Shown here: piece after piece, positions 46,501 through 56,759 of the stretch
Position numbering within the stretch: the first letter of the stretch is position 1
Layout of the letters: each line of letters opens with the position of its first letter
Assembly (NCBI GenBank): GCA_037976565.1
Contig: CP137685.1
Location: 24,615,695-24,679,694, forward strand
From: Mesocentrotus franciscanus
Lineage: Eukaryota; Echinodermata; Echinoidea; Camarodonta; Strongylocentrotidae
Length of the DNA stretch: 64,000 bases
Direction of reading: 5' to 3'
The notes under the pieces: generated by a model
The model's input: the letters and a program-made list of their open reading frames with translations, nothing else
What the model was told of the DNA's origin: nothing
Database searches by the model: none
Made by a program: the position numbers and the translations under genes

Positions 46501-49500
46501 NNNNNNNNNNNNNNNNNNNNNNNNNNNNNNNNNNNNNNNNNNNNNNNNNNNNNNNNNNNNNNNNNNNNNNNNNNNNNNNNNNNNNNNNNNNNNNNNNNNC
46601 TAAGCCAGGTATTTGTCAGTCCAATATTATGTGCTTTGACTGCTAAAAGGTCTGTGCCTAAAATTGAAGATTTTTTCTTAAATACATAATTGTTACTACA
46701 CTGTAACGCTATATGAGGTGATATAACATGATCTTATGGTTGAAATACACCCAATGTTGTGGGGGAAGTATATGCATTGCATGCAAATATCCATTAGTTA
46801 ACTGGTGGAATAGTATCTGCAAAAGTGCTTAAAACTCTTTCAGGACACGATTTACTTTTAGGGCTAAATTAATCACATATTGTTCTTCAAATTGGCAATA
46901 ATAATATTTTTATTTTATCGCTACAACAATAGAATACAAAGCAATGTCTCTGAAAACAATATACACGGGTGGGAATGTTGTCGAAATGTTATAAAAATTG
47001 TCAGTTTTGATCGAAAACAATGATTTTAATCTCTCAACCTGTTGCCAATTTAAGGATCTTAAAACTTATTTTCTTTTTGAAATTCCTAGCATCAAATACA
47101 ATATAGTCATGAAACAAAAATGGAGGCAGTGTGTGAAGAAATTTTTGCCCTTTCAACTCGTGCATCTGGTAAATTTTTTAGGGCTCAGAATCAAAAGTTA
47201 TTGAGCCAAACAACGAAATGAGTAATAATTGTCGTGAAACGTTTAAGGAAAACTAGTATTTAGCAATTCATAAATCCAGATTATTATCATCGTTATCATC
47301 GTAAAGTGCAACATCACAGATCTGGCAAGTTCAAATAAAACTCCATAGACAAGTGCTTCTTGCATGGGGATCACCCCTACCACACTGCACATCTCCATTA
47401 TCTTTGTGGTATGCGAGGTCATCATCTCTATTAACCGTAGATAACACTTTAAAATACCGTAAAAAATTTCTCAAAACTCACCTCTTCTGATAGTAACATT
47501 ATTGTAAAGCGCATTTGAATGAACATGTATATGGAAAATGCGCGATACAGATACATTAATATCATAATCGTCATTATTATCAAAATTGTCAAACTTACCT
47601 CTCTACCTCTTGCTAGACCATCTGAGGAACCGACCCAGAGAAAGATGAATGAACGGAATGATGATATGGATGGTATATCTAATCTCATTATCTGTGGTAT
47701 TCAAAGAAAGACATACAAGCACATTTACATATTTTTGAAAACAAGTGTCAAAAAATTAATCTACACTGATGATTATGTGTTGAATATGACATCCCTAATA
47801 GAATATGGATTCTTTTTTTATCAGTAAATTGTTAACAAAATCCCAAAGACTTGCTGAAAACCACATATACAATAATTTTCAGAGGCAAACCTATTATATT
47901 GTAGTCTGAGAGGCCAATTTTTCTGATTTTTCTTTACTGATGAGTGATTGCTGGTTCATTATTGTTTTATCTGACTGCTATTAAAAAAAGCATATATGCT
48001 TGTAAGCAAGCAACCAGGGAACCGACAGCTTTAAAGGCATCGTTTAACAATGTTAAATCTGAGATGCATGGCCCTACGTGTTATCAGTGTCTGTGATATG
48101 GTGTAATATTGAAGCCCTAACAAAATTGTGCTTCAAATTGAAATCATGAAGTGCCTCAAAAAAGTAAAAATCTTTGAGTGACCGGTTTTACCATACTCAT
48201 TTTCCCCAATAGACTTGGTGTTATGAAAACCGTTAGGAAAACAAAAAATGAAATTTCGATTTCCAATCGTAAATATCTTGATAATCAGACAGGCAATCTG
48301 CTTGTAAAAGTCATGGGATTCCTGACTGACCTAAAGGTTTATAATTATGATTACAGCATGAGCTAAATCCAGAATTTCGTTTCAGAATCTGAGGCAATGT
48401 TACCGATTCACTTTAAGTCCTCTCTGAGGGACTTGGAAATGAGGATTAAAGCCCGTAATACCAAAGGGCACAAACCCATTGACTTGGTTTCAAACCCGGG
48501 ACATCTCGGTTGCGAGACCTCTGCTCTACTACTGAGCTATCATCATCATGCCTCCTAATTACTCCTTACTCAGCTTTTTATAAATATCTCTTCATTTGAT
48601 TTGGCAGATAATATTTATGAACATGTCTGAAATTTTACAATTATTCAGAGGAAATTTTACTGGATTCTCTATTGTTTGTTTCATTTCCATGGCAGCTCTA
48701 AAGCACTAGCCAATCAACGTTTACTGGTTCACAGGAAGATCCTGATTCAAACAACGCTATAGAGATGAATTGCAACTCCAAAGAATCGGCCAATCAGGAT
48801 CAAGATTTCAATTGTGAATCATAGACAGGTGGATATTTAGCCTTGTTCACATATAACAAGTTAAAACGCAGTGTTGTTGTTTTTCCGTGTGTGTGTGACT
48901 GTGTGTGAACATGACAATGAATGGCAAATTGGCAGAGAGTGAGTGCCACAAACGTCTTATCAATGCATTGTAATGTATATGTGTGTTATAATAAGATACA
49001 GAAAAGGGATGAATACTCTTGCTTATTTTGGTCTGGCAGTTTACCACAACAAAGGCAAACACTATCTACTGTATCTTCATCACCACGATGGCGAGGTGTG
49101 GCCTTCAAGGTATTTTCAAGATGTTATTAGCTAATGATGGAAAGATTGATTACAACTTTCTGGCATCAGCCAATCAAGATCATCTTTTCATCATGACTTC
49201 TTGAAACGTAGATCCTGATTGGTCAATGATAGCAGATTTCACTCACATCATCCCAGCTCCAGAACTTCTGATTGGTGATTACCCCTGGCCGATGTCTGTA
49301 CTCTTCCAACGGCGGTGCTACATGGATGCAGTCGAAGATATTGTCCATCTCTGAAAGCTCATAGTTCTCCAAGTCACACTGTAAGTACCTGATTCAACAA
49401 CAAACAAGTATTGAGTGTAAGAAGAGCTTGGAGCAAGGGATTGCTTCTAGTGATTTTCTATGACAATTTTTCTTTCAAAATGTTTATAAAGCGTGTTATA

Positions 49501-52500
49501 CATAGACTATGTCTCTAAGCACTTTACAGATTTATTATTACCTCAGTCATTGAGTTCATGCATGCCCACCGCACAGTGTACATTCTCCACTCCTGGGGAG
49601 CATTCCAGCCAGGCGCCATTTTACAGATGCTTACAATGCTGAGCAAACTACAATGACTTTCACCTCCTACCAGGTACCCATTTCACACCTGGGTGGAGAG
49701 TGGCAAGTGTGGATAAATGTCTTGCCAATGGATGTTAGTGCTGATCTGGGATTTGAACCCTCAACCCTTGGATTGAGAGTCAAGTGATAAAACCACTATA
49801 CCACGACACCTCCATAATAGGGATATAGGGAAGACATATTCTGTCTGTAAAGTGCTCTCATATTTGCTCCAGTGACAATTGCCCTGGGCTTTGCTTCATG
49901 AAAGATACAGTCAAACCTGTCTATAGCGACCACCTAAGGGAAACACAAAAAGGGGTCTTTGTAGACAGGTGGTCTTTGTAGACAGGTGGTCACTAAAGCA
50001 GGTTTGACTGTATAAGGTTTTGGTTAGAACTGCCACTGAGTTTTAGGATAGGTTTAGCATTAGGGTTATCTAAAGTATATGACCCAAGGTTGAAGATAAG
50101 AATTTGAAGGATATTGGCGAGCGAGCAATTGTTACAAGAGCATGTGTCAAACAACCATCAGGAGAGTATGTTACTTACATAGGAGGAATGTTCCTCTGTG
50201 ATATCAATTCATCTTTGAGCCTAATCAGTTCTTTCAACTTAGGGTACTCCTCAAAACGATCAGCTAGGCCTAGGGGAAGAAAAAATACATCTAGACGTTA
50301 CAAACAAATTCTCATTAACTTGAATCAAATTGCCACTCTATCTTGAAAAGTATTTTCATTGAAATATCAGTCTCAGACTTCTACAATTTCATACTAAACT
50401 TCTATAAAAAATAGAAAAACTGTACTCAATGCAAGCAACATTACTGAAAAGACTTTTGCGGTATTTCAGAAAGCCATTTCTTTTACAATCTGAAACATTT
50501 TTTTCTAAACAGACAGCATACTATAACTTCTGAAGGTTAAAGAGAAGGTCGAGTTCTGGGAAGAGGTGAAAAATAATTTGTGAGCATTATCATTGTATTA
50601 TGCAAGTGTGGAAGAACATCAGAGAAAAAATGTTCCCTGAAAAGCATGGCTCTTCAAATGCCTTAATATTCTAAATATGGCATGTAACATCATAAAAATC
50701 AGGACAGATTTTTATGCCACATGTTCGTGTATACATACATGTATACATCTTTCTGTGTACAGTGCTTGTAACTTTACCAAGACTGGGCCAAATTTCTTAT
50801 CATTTTGATGATTCCAGAACCTTGCAGTACACACCAATACTTATATGCTAGATGAATAGATGATCAACCTTTTCTGATCGATTCCACAACGTTTCTTTCA
50901 CAATGCAATCGCATGACCAGAACTCAACTTTATCTTTAAACCAATGTTGGTAAAGCCCATGAGTTTTGTGAAATTGTTTTTTTCTTGCATTTATTACAAG
51001 TTCTGATAACCAAGGTAATTCACACCAAGAATCAAACCATAGTTTGCCTGACTTTGCCAATAGCCTTGAGAAATTGTTGAGGGCAAAATGTCAGATTTTA
51101 ATCCATCCTCTATTCATTTGTTCTTCCATCTAAATAAAAAAAACAGTGATTTAACATATCCCTTGGTGTTTAAAACAACAACAGCAACAACAAACAAAGC
51201 CCATGAATAGTTTACAATACCATATTAAAATTCCAAAATAAACCTTATGTTTTTTTTCCCTGTCCTTATAGGCTACAATGTCCAAAATGAAGAAGAAAAA
51301 AAATGAAAAAACTTATGACATCTAATCAGGAATTAAGAAATCTTTGAAACCCTTAGTGATCTAATAGTGGCCCTACCTTGAGCCCATTGCATATTCAAGG
51401 GGTTTCATCGTGCAATCTTGGGTTTTGTACTTGTCTATTGCTAATCAAACCTTCAGATTGATAACTCTCCTTACCCCTAGCAGCTTTATCATAATAATAA
51501 ATCTAGATTTATATGGTGCCTAATACAGAGTACGGTCTCTACGCCCTTTACAGATATTATCATTACCCGTCATCGAATTCATTCACGCACAGTCGCACAC
51601 AGTGTGCACCATTTCCACTCCTTGGGGAGGATTCCTACCTTATGGTCGCTGTGAGAGCATAAGGCAATTTCTATCGCAAAGGCTTTCGTCATCCTACCAG
51701 GTCCCAATTTCTCTCCTGGGAATGGAGTGGTAAACAGTAAATACAGATTCTAAATGTCTTGCCAAAGGACATTAGTGCCGTGTTGGGGGTTGAACCCACA
51801 AGCTTTGCATTTCCAGTCAAGTGCTAACAGATAAAGTTAAGTTCTGGTCATGCGATTGCATTGTGAAAGAAACAGTGTGGAATCGATCAGAAAAGGTTGA
51901 TCATCTAGCATATAAGTATTAGAGTGTACTGCAAGGTTCTGGAATCATCAAAATGATAAGAAATTTGGCCCAGTCTTGGTAAAGTTACAAGCACTGTACA
52001 CAGAAATATGTATGTGGGACTACACGAACATGTGGCATAAAAATCCGTCCCGATTTGTATGCTATTACATGCCATATTTAGAATATTAAGGCATTTGAAG
52101 AGCCATGCTTTTCAGGGAACATTTTTTATCTGATGTTCTTACACACTTGCATGATAACAATGATAACGTTCACAAATTATTTTTCACCTCTTCCCAGAAC
52201 TCAACCCTCTCTTTAAACCACTCGACTACGACACATCTACATAGTTCATAGTTCAACTTACCAACATCTCTGATAAAGTTCTGTGGTCTTTGACCTGTGT
52301 CCACAAAATGTTGACAGTAATCATTGTGAGGGTTTGCACTTTGAGTTCCCTGTTAAGATACACAAAAACATCTTTCATTCCTAATGGGAAATAAAACAGT
52401 AAAACAAAAATAACCAGCACAGTTTGATGTCAACTAATGACAATTTCCAATGTGGGAGCTAAAAAATTGTCATGGCTTTGAAGAGAAGTTTGACAATTGC

Positions 52501-55500
52501 TTGCCTCCACATATGGGGTGAGTACTGAAAGCAGATTCACTATATTCACATAATGGTATTGCGCATCTTTGACTGAAATTTAACATAGGTATGTATCATT
52601 AAACAACTTATATACAAAAATCAGTATATCTTGTGCTTTGCACATGACTACCCAGGTGACTGTCCAATTTGAAAACTATATCTCATGGTTTGTGAAAATG
52701 TGAATACCTGTTTAAATAGGCAAAGGCTAAAACAACGAATGTATGCGCACAACCCTTGCAAAATCCTTTGGTAAGGAAAAAATAAAATTTTCCCTCAAGT
52801 CAATATGAAAACATATTGGTTTTATTAAAATAAAACTTATAGTATTGAATGGCTTTTCTAGTGTGGGACACACAGGTATATTGCAATTGCTTTGAGAATA
52901 TTTCACTTGTCATGTTGACTCATAAAATATGCTTATCAGGTTGTGTGGTATACCTTTTTATTCAACTCAAGGCCATTCAATATTATACGATTACCTTGAG
53001 AAAGGTGGAGGAGTCCTTGTACACTTCGTCTCTGAGACCTTTCTCTCCAACTTCTTCTCCATCCTGAAGAAACCACACAAAAAGTTATCTTAAGAAAACG
53101 AAGAAATAGTTATCGTAATTACTGCAGAGGAAATCTTTGTTTAAAACTTGCTGTAATGAAACTGGTTGTATATCTTAGGCCATTCACGGGAGAGAAGAAA
53201 AGCGATCCTGAGAGGCAGGTGGTCTTTATGAATAATTTCCATTGATACTTTTTAATAAGAAACACTGTTCAAGGGAAACTAAAAAACAGACAGGGCTCTT
53301 GCCCCTGCTCAACAGCCTTGGTAGTCATACCAAGCAGGGGGGCATGGGTGACAATCATTCCACATTTTGTGGTTTGGCTCAATAAATTTTGATTCAGTGC
53401 CCTAAAAAAATATGCCAGATGCATGAGTAGAAATGGCAAACAAATTATGCACACCCTGCTTCCATTTTCATTTCATGACTACATTGGATTTAATGCCAGC
53501 AATTTTTAAAAGGAAAATAAGCTTTAAAACACTCAAATTAGCAACACATAAGCAAAAAATAATCATTCTCGTCTTCAAATTCCCCCTATCCAAAGGTACA
53601 ACCAAGGGATATCAATGCATACTTTAAACCTGCAGAATTATTTCTGTCCTCCCAAACCACCCATTGGGATGCTGTAAGCCCATTTTTGACCTATTTGAGT
53701 CAAGGGTAAACAAATATAGAGGCTAAGCCTACAGATGGCCTTTCTATACAGGTGGTCATAAAAGAAGGTTCAACCCTATAATTTCTTGAAATCACTGTAA
53801 AGAATTCATCCACACTCAAATCAAAAGTTGAAGAAAAAAAAAAATATGAGACTGTACTCTTCACATTATACTATCAAACCTGTCTTAGTGGCCGCTTCTG
53901 TATACAGGCCACTTTTCTGTAGTAATAGTGGTCACTTGTATTGCCCCCTCTAGGAGGAAACATGTGATGATTAATGTTGAAGAACCTGACTATTAAGGCC
54001 ACCTGTCTACAGTGATCACTTTCTGTGTTTCCCTTGGGTGGCCTTAATAGACAGGTTTGCCTGTATATATTATGTAAGTCTTGTTGTTCAAGTACAATAA
54101 AATAAACAGTTCATACCTCAGTTGATTTCCTCCTATCCAGACTGGAAGAAGGTTCTTCACCTTCACCAATGGCCCTTCGTTTAATCGGTGGAGCAGACCC
54201 ACTAGCCCTGTCAGAGCTACAATAAAACAATTCCAAACATTAAAACACATGTATTAAACTATATAGTTTACACGTTTGAAGATAGAATTTATCTTGAAAT
54301 TAATATGGGTCTGAAAACCAGAGAATACACTTCCGACTATGGCTTGCCTGCCGTGGCAGATTACCCATCCCTTCAAGGATTTTACAATGTGGAAATAAAC
54401 GCGTATAATCAGTTTAGTTAAGTGGAAAGAGCCTTAAATATAAACATGGCATATTTTTTTATAAGACTTTCAAATATAAAAAATGATAAAAAGTGAATGT
54501 GTAGAAAGATCATAGCTGGAGGATTTCTTGTCCTTTTTGCCAACCATAGTCTACCCAATAAATGACATGTCGACTAAAACGGTATGACAGAGTTATGAAG
54601 GTGTCGGAGGCGTCATAACTAATTTAGTCAGGATGTTGTCCTTGATCTTGGCAGAGAGGGCTTCGTGAAACCTGAGCGGACAAGTAACTTACTAACGCTG
54701 ATTTAGTGAAGAAGTTAGACTTATGACGGTTTCGAGAAACGGGCCCCAGGCCACCATGTTGTCGGTGTATAGACCTAGGCTAATTATTAATACAAATGTA
54801 GTCTAGAAAATCTAGTCTAGATCTAGTCTAGATCTACTTTATTTTATACGCAGGTAGTCTAGAGAGTTTGGTAGATTGTACTAGCTAACTAGACTTTCTA
54901 CTAGACTAGTACTAGTAGTAGTGGTCTAGGCCTACTACTAGTACTAGCTTAGCTACTACTACTAGTACTACTACTCAGTGAAAAAAATACACGGGGGCTC
55001 AGGGCGAATTCGCCCCCGAAATGCCCAAAAGAGCCCCCGAAAATCAGAAAAGAGCCCCAGTAAATTTGCATAGAGTTCAATGCAAAACAAATTTTAGAGT
55101 GTTATTTTTATGCAGGCAAGCTTGAAAAGTAGCCCCCGAAAGATAAATTTTAATTTTTTCCCTGCTACTACTACTAGATGTCTAGTAGTAGTAGTACTAC
55201 TAGACCTAGACCGAAAGCTTCAGTCTCTGATATTGACGGTTGTTCCGCTGAGATTGCATCTGGCTCCTCTGACCGCCTCTATACATAGACTGAAGTACGT
55301 CAATGGAGTAGTGTGGGGAACGAATGGTTCAGTTCGGCCGGACCGCGATGAATGAGATATATGCAACGAGTTTTTCACTCTTTACGTCTTCATATATCCA
55401 CTTTGGCTGCAATTTTACACTGAATTTTATTAAAAATTAAAAATAACACAGAAATATCTACTTTGACTTACGATAGCTTGCTCATTTAGATCCTATATTA

Positions 55501-56511
55501 ATGATTAATCCGAGAAAGTCTTGTAGTCAACAAGATTTGTTGTCAGCCATCTTGGTTTAAGTTGATGAATATTCATTTTTTCTTTTCAACGTCCAATAGC
55601 TACGTATGAGTCAGCCCGGCTTGAGCCGGTGATGTTTGAATATTCATAAGCCCAATATCAAACACGTGCTCTGATTGGCCATTGGGCTTGTTTTGGTCGG
55701 TTGACCCGAAATATATCGGGCGGGTCATGTCATAGATTACCAGTTCGAATGCATGAGCGTACCGTTTCCTTGGTTCTGAGATAAAAATTGGATAACTCAT
55801 ATACGTAAGTCCGTAAATTTCGCATTTAGAAATAAGTCATAAAAAATTGATATCTGTACATAGGAGAAAAATAGACATAGTATTTTTGTATCTGATTTAT
55901 AAATCAGAAAATTACATCTAATTCTAAATAAAGAAAATCATGGGAGAAAGTTTTTGGGACCAAAGCGGGCCACAATCGGCTCAATCTCTCCCCGTGGAGG
56001 CGTGGTGCGAGGCGTACGGGGTACCGTCTGTGTATGGGGAATGTCAACAAATGTCAGTTTTATTAAAGAATGACCCATACCAGACGGTTATTTCTGTCTA
56101 TAGACTACTAGACCTAGATGATACTATTACTAGACCCTACTACTACTAGTCTAGATCTTCTAGATATAACTTACATTGAACTTCCTGTGGCTTGTGTAAT
56201 TTCTTCATGATCTTCTTTGCTGTTTAGCACTGAGGCGAGGTTGTCTGCATCTTTAGCTCCCAACTAATAAATGAAATAAAAATAGATTCAAGCCGTATAA
56301 ACGTTGTTAATAGATTCTCATAATTATGATTGCAATTAGCATTGTCCCACATGTTAAGATCGGCGTTGGTTATCAAAATGATTTCCCTTGATTCGCATCG
56401 CATTACTCCGCTCCGGCAAGGAAATACATTTATTTTCAAACTCACCTGCTGTGCAAGGATTTTCCTTCGTTGGTAGGAACGTTCCCTTATTACCTTTAGC
56501 CTTTCAGACAT
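43221..56511 (-). CDS. METTL14: N6-adenosine methyltransferase non-catalytic subunit METTL14
   Basis: Eleven GT-AG exons with matching phases: 56511-56446, 56263-56175, 54216-54117, 53063-52995, 52349-52262, 50269-50179, 49388-49247, 47691-47599, 45830-45717, 44598-44388, 43555-43221; 465 residues (human 456). METTL14 partners METTL3 in the nucleus to make m6A in mRNA, binding RNA rather than catalysing. Diagnostic stretches: [17 protein letters not shown] at the start, [70 protein letters not shown] and [14 protein letters not shown]. Arg297 corresponds to human Arg298. Human EPPL reads APPL (192-195). After Phe425 a one-base deletion replaces the RGG tail by acidic sequence. The assembly gap lies in intron 8. 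No likely paralogue confusion: METTL3 would show DPPW. Confidence 0.95.
43291..43391 (-). repeat. 51-bp tandem repeat coding for the RGG tail
   Basis: Two adjacent copies, 51 bases (43291-43341) and 50 bases (43342-43391), each beginning GGAAGGGGCGGAGGGGATCG on the minus strand. The shorter copy reads GGGTTCGT where the other has GGGTTTGGT: this one-base difference is the frameshift. Confidence 0.9.
43655..43795 (-). repeat. SINE family B, degenerate
   Basis: TATAGTGCTTAATACATCGACGATGTCTCTAAGCATTTTATAGAT and a terminal CCACTTGACCACAACACACC match the two ends of family B; the middle is lost. METTL14 intron 10. Confidence 0.6.
45147..45250. mobile_element. MITE 'GTTCAGATATG' fragment in METTL14 intron 9
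   Basis: GAGCTCCATGTTAAAAGATA, CACTTTACGTCATCAT and GCAGCGTCATATCTTAATAA in the family order; degenerate. Confidence 0.6.
45267..45378. mobile_element. MITE, 'GGGGCGTTGCAAGAAAGTT' family, copy 1
   Basis: 112 bp fully palindromic in plan: TGGGGCGTTGCAAGAAAGTT at the left and AACTTTCTTGCAACGCCCA at the right, with TTGCAAT/ATTGCAA words throughout. Confidence 0.85.
45493..45580. mobile_element. MITE, 'GGGGCGTTGCAAGAAAGTT' family, copy 2
   Basis: 88 bp: TGGGGCGATGCAAATTTGCA at the left, AACTTTCTTGCAACGCCCCA at the right. It lies 115 bases from copy 1, in the same intron. Confidence 0.8.
46100..46599. other. assembly gap, 500 N
   Basis: Exactly 500 N, so a placeholder length. CTAAGCC stands immediately on both sides, which suggests a repeat across the join or overlapping contig ends. 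It is inside METTL14 intron 8 (between 47599 and 45830); no exon is missing from the protein. Confidence 0.99.
47999..48545 (-). repeat. SINE family A, minus strand, split by a TTAA insertion
   Basis: The body end (GCTTGTAAGCAAGCAACCAG, then CGACAGC) is at 47999-48034 and the rest (GTCCTCTCTGAGGGACTTGG through AAACCCGGG to CTACTACTGAGCTAT) at 48413-48545. The 378 bases between them are a separate insert. METTL14 intron 7. Confidence 0.8.
48035..48412. mobile_element. MITE-like insert in a SINE, TTAA target
   Basis: 378 bp bounded by TTAA on both sides (48031-48034 and 48413-48416). Ends AGGCATCGTTTAACAATG and, reversed, AGTGAATCGGTAACATTG are weakly similar. The undisturbed SINE at 28949 has a single TTAA at this point. 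Confidence 0.65.
49485..49815 (-). repeat. SINE family B, minus strand, nearly full
   Basis: Tail side TATAAAGCGTGTTATACATA, body CATTCTCCACTCCTGGGGAG and CACCTGGGTGGAGAGTGGCAA, box B complement GGATTTGAACCC, head CACTATACCACGACAC. METTL14 intron 6. Confidence 0.85.
49908..50011. mobile_element. short MITE, 'CAGTCAAACCTGTCTA' ends
   Basis: ACAGTCAAACCTGTCTATAG at the left and GCAGGTTTGACTGT at the right, with GACCACCT and AGGTGGTC inside. Related to 53868-54063. Confidence 0.8.
50541..50935. mobile_element. MITE, 'GAGTTCTGG' family, copy A
   Basis: 395 bp with TTAA on both sides (50537-50540, 50936-50939) and inverted ends AGAGAAGGTCGAGTTCTGG / CCAGAACTCAACTTTATCT. Copy B at 51829-52212 is the same sequence in reverse, about 90% alike by eye. 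METTL14 intron 5. Confidence 0.85.
51496..52240 (-). repeat. SINE family B, minus strand, split by MITE copy B
   Basis: Body 51496-51828 (TGTGCACCATTTCCACTCCT, CCTACCAGGTCCC, TTGCCAAAGGACATTAGTGC, GGGGGTTGAACCC, CCAGTCAAGTGC) and head remnant AACCACTCGACTACGACACA at 52215-52235, on the far side of a 384-bp insert. Confidence 0.85.
51829..52212. mobile_element. MITE, 'GAGTTCTGG' family, copy B, inside a SINE
   Basis: Inverted copy of 50541-50935. The right flank is TTAA (52213-52216); the left one has mutated (CTAAC). The intact SINE consensus (10632 copy, GTGGTTTAAGGCGC) has TTAA exactly at this point of its head. Confidence 0.85.
53868..54063. mobile_element. MITE, 'CAAACCTGTC' family, larger copy
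   Basis: TATCAAACCTGTCTTAGTGG at the left and AATAGACAGGTTTGCCTGTA at the right, with GGCCACCTGTCTACAGTGATC inside. A degenerate piece lies at 53735-53780. METTL14 intron 3, just 3' (on the minus strand) of exon 3. Confidence 0.75.
54590..54747. mobile_element. MITE fragment, 'GTTTCATAAAACCGTC' family
   Basis: The right end TTATGACGGTTTCGAGAAAC followed by GGGCCCC is clear. The left end (CAGAGTTATGAAGG) is degenerate. Confidence 0.5.
54780..55205. repeat. CTAG/TAGTAC-rich tracts
   Basis: 54780-54975 and 55160-55205 consist largely of CTAGTC, CTAGTA, TACTAC and TAGATC words, around a unit with GCCCCCGAAA repeated three times (55010-55140). A smaller patch is at 56100-56165. METTL14 intron 2. 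Confidence 0.8.
55472..55485 (-). CDS. METTL14: candidate alternative first exon of METTL14
   Basis: Minus strand ATGAGCAAGCTATC followed at once by a strong donor GTAAGTC. Its 14 bases end in phase 2, the phase exon 3 needs, so splicing to 54216 would give MSKLS followed by SDRASGS, dropping the normal first 51 residues. About 60 bases upstream (minus strand) is CCAAGATGGCTGAC, a YY1-like initiator word, and ATTGG boxes lie near 55670. Hypothesis only; the Kozak context is weak. Confidence 0.3.
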
Positions 56512-56604
56512 TTTCTACGATTCTTTAATAATGTAAAATAACAAGAAACCGTATCCACAAGGCACAAGCGCACAACTCCACGACCAGTGCTCAGCTCCGG
56601 TACG

Positions 56605-56612
56605 TGACGTCA
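56605..56612. promoter_or_regulatory. palindromic CRE (CREB/ATF site)
   Basis: TGACGTCA within TACGTGACGTCACG, 94 bases upstream of the METTL14 start codon. Full CREs this close to a start are common in constitutive promoters. Confidence 0.6.
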
Positions 56613-56661
56613 CGAATGTTAATGAAAGGTTAGATAGAGTTCAGCGGCTCCGATCCGACGA

Positions 56662-56718
56662 GGGAGGGGAGGGGGGATCGAGGAGAGGAGGAGGAGGGGA
56701 AGGGAACGGAGGGGAGGG
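56662..56718 (+). promoter_or_regulatory. G-rich tract with quadruplex motif upstream of METTL14
   Basis: Two G-runs clusters. The one at 56696-56718 has four tracts (GGGG, GGG, GGGG, GGG) with loops of 2, 6 and 1 bases, fitting the usual quadruplex pattern. It is about 185 bases upstream of the start, on the non-template strand's complement. Confidence 0.55.
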
Positions 56719-56759
56719 TAGTGGAATGATTGCATAAATTAGCATAATAAACCATGAAT

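Noticed and set aside
46062..46646. 194-codon frame
   Set aside because: It consists mostly of N; the assembly gap simply has no stop codons.
55940..56149. 70-codon plus-strand frame ([10 protein letters not shown]...) between METTL14 exons
   Set aside because: No domain recognised, no splice context that extends it, and it runs into CTAG-rich low-complexity sequence.
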